A program made the position numbers and the translations under genes. Below, piece by piece: positions 25,036-37,230 of a stretch of 64,000 nt of DNA (position 1 is its first letter; each line of letters starts with the position of its first letter). This stretch comes from Sipunculus nudus. Taxonomy: Eukaryota > Annelida > Sipuncula > Golfingiida > Sipunculidae. Below the pieces are notes generated by a model. That model made no database searches and was not told the DNA's origin. It was given only the letters and a program-made list of their open reading frames with translations. The stretch spans positions 55,511,870 to 55,575,869 of the forward strand of contig CM049307.1 of NCBI GenBank assembly GCA_026874595.1, in the 5' to 3' direction.

Positions 25036-27646
25036 TTAGCTCAGCTGACTATAAGTCATCTGAGCTATAGTCGTGGTCCATTGTCCGTCGTCCGTCCGTC
25101 TGTCCGTCCGTCCGTCCGTCCGTCCGTAGATGTGGCACGTTTTGAAACCGTAAGACCTAGGAATCCAAAATTCAGCATAATGTTAGATGTCCCCAAGATC
25201 TCCTACCAAGCTGAAAACTTGATTTGTGACTTTGTGACTTCATTCCTTTGAGAAATTAAGGGAAAACCTCAGTTTTTTATTAAAAACCTATTTTCACACT
25301 TCAGGACTGCCTAATATCAAAACCACTCATCTGTTTTTCCTCATATTTCCTTTAAATAATCCTCTATATAATTCCTATGTACATGCCAGAAATTAGGTCT
25401 GTATTATATAATTTAAAAAAGTTATGGGCCCAAACATAATGCATTTTGTAAATAATCAGGAAAGAAATTTTATCACTTAACACAAAATTTGTTAAAGCTA
25501 AGCACTTTTTTTCCAGTAATATTACTTTAATTAATCAAAATTAAATTGTATACCCAAAATTAGATCAAAATCTTTAAAATTTTTTAAAATATTAGCAAAA
25601 ATAAAAAATTGGTACCTTAAATTTTGCCCAACTTTGACCATGGCACGTTTTTTTTGCTTTAACTGCTGTGGATTTAATTTTCACAGCATGTTTTTGTTAG
25701 CATTTCAACTGTTAACACCAAAAATTTGAAACCAGTTGATCAAAAACTGTAGATTTTATTCAAGTTTTCAAGCACCATGTCACATATTGCTAGTGTTATG
25801 CAGTTTGCTAGAGCTCAGCTCCCGAGCTTCAGCTCTAAGTTCCTTAAATTTGGCATACAGTTAGATTTCTCCATAATCCCCTACCATGCCAAGAATTTGG
25901 TCACTAGGACTTAATTCCTTCGAGATATCAATGAAAAACTTCATTATTCCATTAAAAACTCATTGTTACACTTTAAGACTGCCTAATATCAAAACCACTG
26001 ATCTGACTTTGATCATATATAATATACATATTTTTCTATACATTCACTATGCACATGCCAGAAATGATGTCAGTATTGTGTATTTTTTTTAAGTTATGGG
26101 CCCAAACATAATGCACTTTGTAAAAAATCAAGAAATATATTTACTCCCTTAACAAGGGCATTGCTGAAGCTAGAGATTTTATTGTCAGGGATGTAACATT
26201 ATTTAATCAAGATTCAATTGAATACCCAAAATTAGTTCTGAATTTTTCAAATTTTATAAGTTATTAGTATAAATATAAAATAAGTACCTTAAATTTTGCC
26301 CAACTGTGACCATGGCACGTTTGTTTCCTAAGAGCACTGTTGATATAATTTTCATATCATGCACACATAAGGATTTCAGCTTTTTAGTTTAGAAAGCTGA
26401 AAGAAATTGACCAAATATTGTAGCTTTTATTAATGTTTTTTATGAGACCCTGTCAGACTTTGGCTCTCTCCAGCCCCTCTTGAGTCACCTGTATGTTGAC
26501 CTTGTTGACCTTTCATCAAATTATGCACGCTTGAGGCGAGAATCCAGGCAGCTTATGGCCAGCCACAGCTGATCCAGGTGTCCAACCCAACTCATCTAGT
26601 AGTTTTAACCAACAGCATAACAATAAACAATAAATTAATAAATTTTTCTTGGTTTTTAATAACAAATTAAAGAAAAATAGAGAAGGAATTTGTTAGTTTA
26701 TAATAACAGGAAATTAACTTGCAGTTACTGATGATATAAGAATCTTGTATCGATGGGTAGAATGTCACATATTCCAAATAACACCATGCAGTCACCTATG
26801 GCATTTTTCAGTTCATTTTTAATGATAAAGAAGTAAATCATTATTCATTACTAATCATTAGGGATTATATGAAGGAAATTAATGATAGACAAAGATGCAG
26901 TTGATAATATTAATCTAGATTCCTACTGTGTCTAGTGTGTACATTGATGTGAAATTAGTCCAAAATGAATTTTTTACAGTTATTTTTTAATATAAATAAA
27001 AGCCATAAAACCAGGTACTTATGATCATTATTGAAATGTGTGAATTTTGTATATTCTGGATTCTCAAAATCATTGTTTGGTGAAAACTGAATAAATACCA
27101 GACATGGTGCAAATACTTTGTAATTGTATTTAAATACAAATATGATTATGTACTCCATTATAAAATTTCTTGCATAAAGAATGGGAATTCAGGTAAAAAT
27201 GAAAGTATATGAATACTCGTGCAAATACTTTCAAAATGTATTAATGAATGCGTTCATGAATATATTCTTTAATATTATTTTAATAATCATATCAGTTATA
27301 TTTCATTTTAAAAAATCATATGTTTCTCTTATTATTTTTAATAAAAATTATATTTGGGACAATATTTGTAATTTTTTTAATAAATAGTTAAACTCTTATA
27401 TTATATGTTCTGCTTATAAGTTATATGGCCAAGTCAAAATCTGTGTGACAATAGCACTCCATTTGTTAATAAAATAAATGAAATCAATCCTCTTCCCTGT
27501 CTCCAAAGATACTATCAAAATCATACATACAACTCATAATACAGCTTATATTTATTACCACACAAAACCAGCATGTGCCTCATTTCTAAAAAATATTTTT
27601 TTATCATATATAACAGCTGAGCGTCGTGACCCATAGGTCCCTTGTT
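25036..27646. mobile_element. TCCG-containing dispersed repeat, copy A (2.6 kb)
   Basis: Begins AGCTCAGCTGACTATAAGTC, followed by a hairpin-forming ATCTGAGCTATAG and a (TCCG)n run at 25085-25128. Ends AGCTGAGCGTCGTGACCCAT AGGTCCCTTGTT. The same start and end bracket 51668-54263 at nearly the same length. Inside are two diverged tandem units about 675 bases apart, each with CTAATATCAAAACCACT and GACCATGGCACGTTT. No long terminal inverted repeats or protein-coding frame are seen. The terminal motifs resemble a repeat class I recall as abundant in bivalve genomes. It lies within the TIR element 23035-28954. Confidence 0.8.
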
Positions 27647-27664
27647 TGGACAGGTGACAAAGTT

Positions 27665-27810
27665 CAACCTCCTGTAACTCGGCCAAAAATCTACGAACCA
27701 GAACCATTTGAACAAACTTGAGAGAGATTGTTCCATGGATCATTTCTGTGAAATTTTGGACAATTTGGCTGGACATTTTCGGAGAAGAAGATTTTTATAA
27801 GTTTTTTTAG
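27665..27810. repeat. Third AACTCRGCC unit
   Basis: TGTAACTCGGCCAAAAAT, CCATTTGAACAAACTTGAG, GGATCATTTCTGTG and GGAGAAGAAG match the two units at 24561-24875 in the same order. Its position directly after the 3' end of the 2.6-kb repeat suggests the latter landed inside an array of these units. Confidence 0.7.
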
Positions 27811-28959
27811 CTTTTTCCCTATAAAATCTGAGAAAATGCAGTAAGAAAAGAAAAATAACAATATCCGAGTTTTTTTGATGACTGATTATTTGCAAATAAT
27901 TTTGTGATGCTAACCCCTGGTAGGTAGGGTATGGTTAATGTACAGACCAAGCACGACAGACGAAGCACGAGGACGCACTATCGCATAAGCTCACAGGTTC
28001 GCTAAAAATACAAATAAAAGCACATATTAGCACAAACTGTTATCTACAATTCCTGAACTTAGGTATAACTTATTTCTTAAAATAAAAGAGAAAATGCAAT
28101 ATACACATTGGACAGTACTTATGTTTATCAATTAATAAGCCATTTCTACAGATTGTGTGTATTTTCATACAGAACTTTTTCAAAAGACTCACTTGCAGAA
28201 ATACAGTTCCCTCGGTAAAGTGCAAGTCCATCATAAAAAATCAGTCCTAAGGTTATGTCAACTTCCTCAAAGCCCAAAATCTGTTTTGACAAACACTGAA
28301 TGTTTTTGGGTGGCACTTTGCAAGGAGCAATCATATACAGTACAGCGTAATAACAAGAATTCTAGAAGTATAGTCCACAAATCAATGAATAAATATAATG
28401 GTTTTACAAAAAAAAATCTAACATGTCAACCATTACCATATACCAGTGTTAACCCCACAATAAAAACCAAATAAACAACCATTGTCTTGTATATTGTATA
28501 GAACAGTCATGAAATACTCTAGCCTTTTAGAAAGTCATATTGTGTATAATCATAAATAAAACATTTGGTTACCATATTACTGTGTTTAATTTATTCATAA
28601 TCTCAGGTTTCAGAAATTAGACCATTATGGGAAAGTTTGTCCTAGTAGAGACTACAATTGGAGTTTTTCCTAGTAGAAGCTCTGATCCAACTAGTACATT
28701 TATATATGATTGGAGTTTGTCCTAGTAGAGACCACGATCAGAGTATGTCCTAGTAGAATCGCCGATTCTACTAGTAGAAAGTCTAATTATGTTGTGGTCT
28801 CTGATTGATCAGAGTTTGTCCTAGTAGAGGCTATGATCCGAGCTTGTCCTAGTAAAATCGCCGATCCTACTAGTAGAAAGTCTGATCGGAGTTTCTCCTA
28901 GTAGAAAGTCCGATCAGACTTTGTCCTAGTAGGATCGACGATTCTCCTGTGACATGTAC

Positions 28960-29740
28960 ATGTATAAATCAAAATAGCTTGAGTAAAAAATTTCTAATGT
29001 ACTTTTTACTATAGCTGCTTGAAAAGCAAAGAAACATTTTATGCAAATATACATGTGCAAATGCTTCAGTATAATGCCATATATTAATATTTCAAGAAAA
29101 CTTCATTTTGATAGTGAAATTATAATCGGAAGCAGTGAAGTCTGCGTAAACCATTTGGAGCTGCTAGTGCTTCAGTAATGTTTTCTTTCAAGCTCACTTG
29201 ATATACCCCGTAATAGAGAGGATATGTCCATCAGTATGTTGGTGCAGAATGGCACAATAGATTTGTCTTCTAAATGCTGAAGGTCAGACACTTCAAAAGC
29301 AGCTCAGATATTGAGCCATTAACTATTTGGCACGTGACTTAATACACTTCATAACCAAAGGTTATGAAGCAAGTAAATTGCTTTCCCTGGATTTTAAGGT
29401 TTTTCTGTTTTCCTGTATTATAGGCTATCTAAACTTCAAAGGGAAATCCAGGTTGTATTTTGATCATTAACGCTTCTTATTCAGGACTTGATCCAAGATA
29501 AATATTGCAATGGAAGATCTGCTGTCTTCAAAAGAAACTGATGTACCCTGGGTAATATACATCATAAATATACAAGTTCACCTGAATCGGCAGTATCAGC
29601 AGTTGATGGATTTTGCAGTTGACTTTTCCAAATGTAGATATTACACATTGTTTAAGTTAATGATATTTATCATAAGATATGATCCTTTCTGGTAATATTA
29701 ATAAGGAATGATCCCTGGGTTTACTTCATCATAGGGTACC
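28960..29740. other. No supported feature
   Basis: Plain AT-rich sequence to the right of the TIR element. A palindromic CATAACC/GGTTATG pair at about 29350-29367 is the only structure noticed. Confidence 0.4.
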
Positions 29741-29815
29741 ATAAGATATAGCCTAGTGGTTAAAGTGTTCAGAGTTTGGAGCAGAAGGTAACCTGGATGG
29801 ATGTTTGTTTTATTG
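29740..29815 (+). mobile_element. Degenerate tRNA-like SINE head
   Basis: TAGCCTAGTGGTTAAAGTGT at 29749-29768 matches an RNA polymerase III A box (TRGYNNARNGG) as found in tRNA-derived SINEs. The expected B box about 35 bases later is degraded (GGTAACCTGGA). Too divergent to be a functional tRNA gene. It sits next to the ACTTGCCC hairpin repeat. Confidence 0.5.
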
Positions 29816-29829
29816 AATTCAATTAATGA

Positions 29830-29932
29830 ATGATGTAGGGCAAGTAAAATTCATGTAGGGCAAGTAAAAGCTAGGTGTCACTTGCCCGACTGGGCAAGTA
29901 CTTTCAAAAGTTAATGTTGAGCCCTGATAGAT
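29830..29932. repeat. Dispersed hairpin repeat (ACTTGCCC family), copy 2
   Basis: ACTTGCCCGACTGGGCAAGT at 29880-29899 can form a perfect 8-bp stem. Two further GTAGGGCAAGTAAAA motifs precede it and TTAATGTTGAGCCCTG follows. The order matches the copy at 7537-7640. Confidence 0.7.
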
Positions 29933-29934
29933 TA

Positions 29935-32395
29935 TGCCTTCTGGATTGTTCCTAACCCGGTGTGTGTAATATCTGAAATCCAGAATTAAGGCTTTAAAGG
30001 GACATAATTAGGATCAATATTATTCTTATTCTTTCACACTATCAGTTCAGTTTGCTTAATACAAAAGTTTCCAAGCAAAACTATCCCAGCACACAGGCTC
30101 AGTTCCTCGCATACGGCTGTTTAACACCTTGTTTTGGCTCTGTGTGTTGGTTAACACAGTCCAAGTGTGTCTGTTTACCATAAGGCTGAGTGACTGGAGG
30201 TCTGATTGTAAGCTGCAACGTGATATTTCAGCCAGTGGTAATATGTATTACATTTTTATGGGCCAAGTCAGTCAGGGCAGCTCTATGACAGCCCCACGCA
30301 CTAGGTTTTAACACTCATTTCCAGGAGTAAGAAAATGATTTCAAGGCAATATTTTGGCAGGTACAACTATATTTTAAAAGGAAGCAGCTATTTTTCGTGT
30401 TAACTTAACACGCTTAAAAGGTAATTGGGCCCCTTTAAAATAACATATTCTTATTGTATGATTACATGACGTAATATGCACTTTTGTAGTGCTCATGTTT
30501 TGTTCATTGCATTCAAGAGATGATAATTTTTCTAGAATAAAGATAAATTATGTAGGTGGAAACTTGTTTGGTTAGGTATTTATTTATAAAACTGGCCATT
30601 CAGATCTTAACCCATTCTGCTTATGGGTATACTACATAGATTGTTCCTCTGTGTTCGTAAATTTTTTTGTCAGACTATAGTCTGTTCCACAGTTTTATTT
30701 TGATTTTGTATTTTAATACTAATTAACTAAAATTAGATTAAAATCATATCTTGAAAAATATTAAAGTAATGCAGTTAAATCAATATCTGAGTAAACAGTC
30801 TATTTTTTAAACCTTCTCAACTCCATTCATGAAGGTCAAGATCACTGGTCACATGCTCAAACAACTGCACTTGAAAACTCCTAATTGCCTAATAATTGGT
30901 AATAAATATTCTAAAAAATGCTGTTGTCTGCAATCTATGACAGACACCGTGTCACTAGACCACAAGATTCAGAAGAAGCAGAGGGTTGCAAAATATAAAT
31001 GTTGGTTTTTGTTATGATGTTTACATCTCATTATAGGCCTTTAAAGATAATTTTTGAGTTTCAGAAGATAATTGCTAGATTTCAATGGGCACTCTACTGT
31101 AGAACAGACTATAGTAAGATTGAATTGATTCAGGATTTTAAAAAATGGACTCTAGAAGTAATCCTTTCATCTATGTGGTTGTCTTGTAAAATTATGAATT
31201 AGTTTTTGTATGGTTACAAGACAAAGTGCTTGTTCTTCCTTTTATTTACAGAACATGATAAATGCATTTTGCAAACTTTTTAAACTACTATTAAGTTAAG
31301 TACTGAAAATATGTGGGAAAATTTCAATAGTGGCACATTAAGTCCTGCAGGGTACATCGAAAATAAAGTGCAAGCCATTTATCAAGTTATTTCTTATGTG
31401 TAGGATGCTTTTTCATTGAAAATGTGTGGGAGACATTTCAGGATGGCCCCATTTAATCTGTCAGCTGATATCTATTATGTGCATACCAGAGTCCTCTGAT
31501 GGCATTTGAAATTGCCCGATTTGATCGTTTTTTTCCTAAGTTACCTTGGAAGCTGGTCAGCACATTCTCTCGCAAGTCAGTGTTTTGTCGGCATTCAGCT
31601 AATGGGCTTATGGGAAGTTACATTACATTTGTTACTGTCAGACATGACATGATTGAGAGAGAAACGATTTTCACAGTGGCCACGCTGAAGCAATATTGAA
31701 ACCACACGGGTATACAGACAACTTTCCTCCCGCGATGACTCGATATGATTCAATTATCAGGATGTATAGCGAGGCAAGGTCTGCAACAATATAAAAGTAT
31801 GGTGTAACCAATCGCTTAGGGTTCACAAATGATGCCAACTGAATATTACATGTTAAGCTCACTAGAGCAGATATGTTTAATGCCTATATAAGATGCTTTC
31901 GAGCTTGCTGGAGCAGACAATTGAATCATATCAGTGTTTCACTGTATGCAAAAGGTATATTAAAATGTCTTCTAAAGTAGTCTGGAGTGAAAACTAAATT
32001 ATAGTTAAGTGTGTTCTTACTGCTCCTGCATGATTGTGTCAGTGAAGAGCACTCACAAGTTAACATCAAATAAAACCTAGGTTAAATGGGTTCTGAAGGT
32101 GAAATTTTAATATTACAAGACAAAAGTTGCCTTAAGGGAGTGGGGGGGTTTGTCATGTTTACATGTTATGTAGTACTATTAATTTGAATTCCTTGATGAA
32201 AAAATAATGTAAAATTCTAGAGCCTCTTATAGTCATTATAAGTCTTGCACCTGCTATAGTGTGCATCCAGATCGATGTAGCAACAAGAATATATTTAAAA
32301 CACCCATATAAAATTACATATATTTATTATATATATAAACTAGCCAGCAAGAATGTGAAGTGAAAAAAATGAGTTGATCAATGAGATTTGCCTAG
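29935..32395. other. No supported gene
   Basis: AT-rich sequence with only short chance frames. No acceptor-donor pair encloses a frame of convincing composition, and no repeat boundaries were recognised. Confidence 0.45.
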
Positions 32396-32397
32396 AG

Positions 32398-32570
32398 GTG
32401 GGAAATTCTCATAATCCCCATGAGGTTAGAGATGGATAATTACCCATAATCCCAATCAGGCTAGAGATAGAAAGCTACCCATAATTCCCATCAGGCTATA
32501 AATGGAAAGTTACCCATAATTCCACTCATGCAAGAACTGGGAAGTTACCCTAAAGCACCTTCCCCAAAAC
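32398..32570. repeat. 35-bp minisatellite, about five units
   Basis: ACCCATAATYCC recurs with ATAAT at 32411, 32446, 32481 and 32516, exactly 35 bases apart, with a fifth degraded unit at 32551. Units include GGCTAGAGATGGAAAGTT. Related CCCATAAT motifs occur singly at about 33594, 33769 and 33794, so the family has spread or decayed locally. Confidence 0.9.
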
Positions 32571-33849
32571 TAGAGAATGGCAGTTACACTCCTCTCCCCT
32601 TTATGCTACAGTGTGGAATTTTCTCATAATCTCTTATTGAAGAGGAAGCACATATGTCATACAGTGTGTCAGCAGATTTGCAAAAGACCATTATTTTGTA
32701 TACATAACATTTTAGGTAAAAACTTTGTGTAGAGAACATATATTTAAAGAAAATGGATCATAAATTGGAGGTTTTGTTCTTTGAAAGTTTTATAGTGTTT
32801 GCTTAGAATAAAATATTTTTAATAATAATCAAACAATGAATAAAACATCACTGTCATCAATGAGACTCATGTTCACACTGACAGTGCTGAAAAATGAAGA
32901 AATATGAAAAAAAAAGTATAAAGGATAATAATGACCCCTCTGCAGTGAACAATTATATGACATCACTGGACTAAGAACTGCTGCAGTGCAGGGACATGCA
33001 GAGACTTATTAACATGTTTGCCCATGATCGCCTGTGGAGCTTTATGAAAGGCGATTATCTCAGCAAGGACTGCTGGCTTACAAGGTCCCATGAATCCTGG
33101 TGTAGCGCACCTTCCTGCACCTTCCCAGGCTCCCGGTGGTGACCTGGGTCATTCGTCATCATCAGGAAGTAGTATCTGTCTCCTGCTGCTCCAAGAAATA
33201 TACAGCGGCCTATCAGCCCAGCTGCAGCCCATATTTACAACATAACACATAGCCCCTGACCAGGCATGCCATGAATGAAATTGTTTCACAGGAATGTCAC
33301 TCGTCCGCAGCTGTTGCTGATATAAGCCTGCTTTACCTTTATTTTTACCCAGTATCAGTCAAGTGTAAATCACACACAATTGTGACACAATCAGCAGCCC
33401 AGCGGGACATGTTGCCAGCCATGTACGGAGATGAGCAATGAAAAGCAGTATCTCACTTATATTAATCCTGCAGAGGTCTTGAAGTTGACCTGTGATATGT
33501 TTCATATTATGGAAGGGTAAAGGTGGGATGCTTCCTGTAATACACCTCAGGTCAAAGGTCACTTTACCCACATTTCTCCTCAGGATGCATTTTACCCATA
33601 ATCCCACCCCCTAAGGGTTTAGTGGGGATGAAACCCTCGTTCCCTTCTCAGTCTGCAGGTGGCATGTTACCTTGAGCCCAACTGAAGTAACTTTATGCTT
33701 CTCAAGTAGAAGGTGTTTTCTATAATTTTCAAGTTAGAGGTGTGAATGTGATGCTTCCCATAATATTCCTCAGTTAAGAGGAGTGACATTTCCCATAATT
33801 CTTTATAATTTTGAGGCATGTTCAGGTTGAGCTGTAATGTTTATGATAT

Positions 33850-36550
33850 TTCTCTTTAGTGTGGTATGACCTGATTATATTAATATATTACATTAAGTCA
33901 TTATGAGCCAAGTGCATGACCAGCTTTCACCAATTTAATTGAAAATGGTTGAATGTATCAAGGGAAAATATTCATTTTGTCTGGTTTCTTAAAATTTTAG
34001 ACAAAAATTCACTGTCAGTTTAATCAGTTAAATATAGTCTTTCGGAGGTTCAGATTGAAGAAGAAGTTTATTGGTCAGAGCAGTCAGGAGTTTACCTTAA
34101 ATCACAGAAACATGGCAGGTCAGGTCAGAGTCTAGACCTGGAAGGTGGGCGCTAATTTAAATCTCTGCTACGGGGGACACATTGAGTAAATGATGTTGAC
34201 GGATATTTTGGCGCTGCCAGGGTTTATCTACAAGCATTCTTGATGAATCTTGTCTGCTGGTACCACCAAACCAGCTGCATTGGTCCATCACAGCGTTGTA
34301 GACACAGCAGGGATGGTCTACGCTGTGTGTACATGAAGTGGGAGGGACTTGATATACAGGTGTGGCTATCAGACTCCTCCGCAGTCCACAGTAACTGTCT
34401 GTGAGTTTGTTTACTGATACAAATACCAGACAACTGTAGTGCTGTAGCAAAGGCTTTTTAGGAAATACTGGGATAATAACAGATCACTAGACTTACTGCA
34501 AAAGCTGTAAAGAGCCTTAAAGCAGTGTGATTTGTATAGCACTTAAAGAGCTCACACCTCCACCAACTAATATAGCTTTTACTTACTAACATATTTCCTA
34601 TTCTTGCATTTGGACAGGTATGTGTGACTTTGCTGGGGGACTGATTTTCCATTGGCTTAGTTGACCAGCCTTGTTTCTGATATATGTATATGCAGAAGAT
34701 TGCAAAATACTTTCAGATTCCACAGGCTTTATGGGAAAAATGGAAAAATATGCAAAATGACCCCCACCCCCTTTGGACACACTTGGCATTGTTCACAACT
34801 GTTCAGGAGCAAAAATGGGCATTCCTATGGTGTGGCCACAGAGGAGTTGAGTGATGATGGTTGAGTGCCACCACTGCCAGTTATTATATGGATAATCCAA
34901 CTCCATCAAGGCTGTATGCTCTAACATGACAGATATGCCAAAGGACAAACTAATACTCAAACTTGTCACATGCAGGTTACCTCTGAAACTTAACTTTTCT
35001 GTCCTTAAGACCCAGCTCCCCTCCAGGTTTCGATAAAATGAACAGATATTTTTACGCCTGTAATTAAGTCAAAAAACAGAATGACTTTTTATGTAACATT
35101 ATTTGCTACAGCTTACCATGATCTACATGGATGTCTTATGTTTTTGATAGAGTGGTCAGACACATGGGGTATATAAATATCGGTGGAATTTTTACTGCAT
35201 GGGTGGTCAGAAACATTAGCTTTATATATGTCTTGTAATTTTGACAGGGCATTATGAAACAAAGGCTATATAGATGTCTGAGGTGTTGGAATTGGTGTGT
35301 GATTTAGAGGAAGATAGGCACAGGTTTCTCCATAAGTAAGACTCCTGCTGGCTTCAGTTAACCCCCAGAGCCCTCACCTGGTATCAGATAAGATCATATC
35401 TAGTATAGTCTGTCTCAGATATGTAATTGATATTACAACCAGGGTTAAATAAGGGACAATGCTGTACACACACGAGTGACTGAGTCCTCTTTTTTCATGC
35501 CAGTTGACTCACCAAGATAAAGATTATTTCTCTCAAAATGATACACTGGAGACTGTACAAGCCCAGCTGGTATCTCGGCTGGAAGCAGACTGGCAGACTC
35601 AGCAGTAAAACCTGACTGATTTTACAAGACTAGAGTCTGGCTGGAACCAGAACAGTCATCAAGGAGCATTGATCAGGGAATTATTACAGTCCATCCCACT
35701 TCTGCTGCCAGCTTGTTTTTTCTTTTAAAATAATAGTACAATGCAAATAAGATAGAACAAAAATATTGATGCACAAGTTCATAGAGGAATTTGGCTGATT
35801 ATCTTAAAACATAACCTTTGGATATCTAAAAGAACATAATACCTCCACCATTAAAAATGTTCTTCCCTCAGTTTTTTGTTTGTCTGTAATCAACATTATA
35901 CAAAGAGTTATGAGCAGACTTGATGAAATTACATGCAATGTTAAAGGTAATACTGTCATGTTACACCCAATTAAATTTTAGATGTTAACTGGATTACCAT
36001 ATTTTTAATTCAAAAGATTATATACCATTGTGTCATGGAGTGATTCCTTTGTCCCAAGGTAGAGGCAGTCCCATTCATTGGGGTAGGTATTAGTGGGAAG
36101 CTTTTGTTCAGCAACTGACCAGATGAACTGATGTTACTCAAACGAGGCACTGCACCAACATGAGAGCTTGATTAAGGGATCCTGGTGGGGGTGTCCAGGT
36201 AGTTAGCTGTAGGACAACTCACATCTAGTTTGGAATGATTCCGCTACATATTCAGCAAGTTGTATCAGCCTGACATTTCAGTGCTGGGGAGTGGGGACAG
36301 TCATTAGAGGCTGATTAGGCCACAAGCTGGCTGTGTAAGTCTGGCCCGGAGCTGACATTTTTAGCCACTGCTGAATGGTTTGCAAATACAAGGTAGACAA
36401 GGGGCGGACCTTATGTGGTGTTAGGTGGCCAGGCCGATTGAAGTAAATGTCAAGTGACCCTTTGAAGTGTTTCTGTCTTCTCTTTTTACAACATGATTGG
36501 CTCTGAGTACATTAACAGCTCAGAGGGTGAAATGATGGTGACGTTGGGTC
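33850..36550. other. No supported gene; one possible repeat fragment
   Basis: Besides the repeat at 34646, the segment 35835-35950 (ATACCTCCACCATT, TTTGTTTGTCTGTAATCAAC, AAAGAGTTATGAGCAGACTT) resembles a family I remember as common in molluscs and other invertebrates, but no second copy in this window confirms it. I see nothing else. Confidence 0.4.
34646..34895. repeat. Old dispersed repeat, copy 1 (partner at 62020)
   Basis: TTTTCCATTGGCTTAGTT, TTTCTGATA, ATGACCCCC, GGACACACTTGGCAT, AATGGGCATT, TGAGTGCC and a terminal CAGTTA occur in the same order and spacing as at 62020-62285. Identity is patchy, so this is an old interspersed repeat. Open frames across it on both strands are incidental. 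Confidence 0.65.
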
Positions 36551-36555
36551 ATATA

Positions 36556-36732
36556 CAGTGGAACCACACCTTGTGACTACCCCACAATTGTGACCACCCC
36601 CACAATTACCACCACTTTTTTTGGTTCCACATTTATGATTCAGGTTACTTAAAATTTCACATATAGAACCACCCTCAGATTAAAACCACTTTGGTCAGTC
36701 CTAAAGATTGTTGTAATTGAGGGGTTCCACTG
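36556..36732. mobile_element. 177-bp pogo-like MITE
   Basis: CAGTGGAACC at the left end and GGTTCCACTG at the right end form a terminal inverted repeat, each flanked by TA (36554-36555 and 36733-36734), the target of Tc1/mariner/pogo transposases. The interior is made of short TGACCACCCC and AAACCACTTT-type motifs. It is too short to code for a transposase, so it must have been mobilised in trans. A similar but degraded string (GTGGTCATCAAATGGGGTTT) is at 63760-63825. Confidence 0.85.
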
Positions 36733-36949
36733 TACTTAATCGAATCAAAAGTTCTTGTTCCAACAAGATGAGGTGAAATTGATTAAGTGTTTAAAGATTT
36801 TAATTTTGAAACTAGAACTCTCGGTCTCCTCTTCCTCTGTGGTTGGACTGGTAGGTTTCAAAATTTCTAGTTGCGATTTGGGATTAGTTTACTACTGGTA
36901 GTTACATAATTGGCTCTCAAAATTAATGTTCTCCTCTTTGAAATATATG

Positions 36950-37230
36950 AATTGTTTGGTTGTTAGATGGCAGAACTGAGTATAGGCTTTTGAATCAGTT
37001 CTTTTGTTTGGATGGCAATTTTCCAAACTGATCATGGGTTTTTGAATAGTTCAGTTGTTTGGCTTTCAGACTTCAGAACTGACTTTAAATTGTTCACTAT
37101 ATTGGTTGCTAGCCTGCAGAACTAAACTTGGACTTGAACTACCAATAGTTGACTTGCTTGAATAGCATACTTAGGACTAAGTTTGGACTTTGTATTTATA
37201 TAGTTTTTGTAGTTGGCAGATCAAATGTGA
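36950..37230. repeat. Decayed ~50-bp minisatellite
   Basis: Loosely repeated blocks with CAGAACTGA, CAAACTGAT, CAGAACTGA and CAGAACTAAA at 36971, 37024, 37074 and 37117, interspersed with TTTTGAATAGTTCAGTTGTT and TTTGG motifs. Divergence is high and boundaries are approximate. Confidence 0.5.

Larger units (their letters stand above)
23035..28954. mobile_element. Modular long-TIR transposon, copy 2, with nested insert
   Basis: Left terminus TGTCACAGGACAAACTTCGA (preceded by TA) and right terminus (reverse complement TGTCACAGGAGAATCGTCGA) define a 5.9-kb element of the same family as 17517-19234. Module arrays occupy 23035-23220 and 28630-28954 in opposite orientation. Sub-terminal direct repeats (GCAATATA...CAGTACTTATG at about 23228 and 28094) lie inside each end. 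The interior holds a 31-32 bp minisatellite, three AACTCRGCC units and the 2.6-kb repeat at 25036. I find no intact transposase. The size gain over copy 1 is largely explained by these insertions and repeats. Confidence 0.75.

Noticed and set aside
24985-25251. 88-residue frame with repeated SVRP motifs
   Set aside because: The repeat peptide is the translation of the TCCG run in the dispersed repeat; a sister frame occurs at 51701 for the same reason.
29749-29815. Possible functional tRNA gene
   Set aside because: Only the A box is intact; B box and acceptor stem pairing are missing, so it is a SINE remnant.
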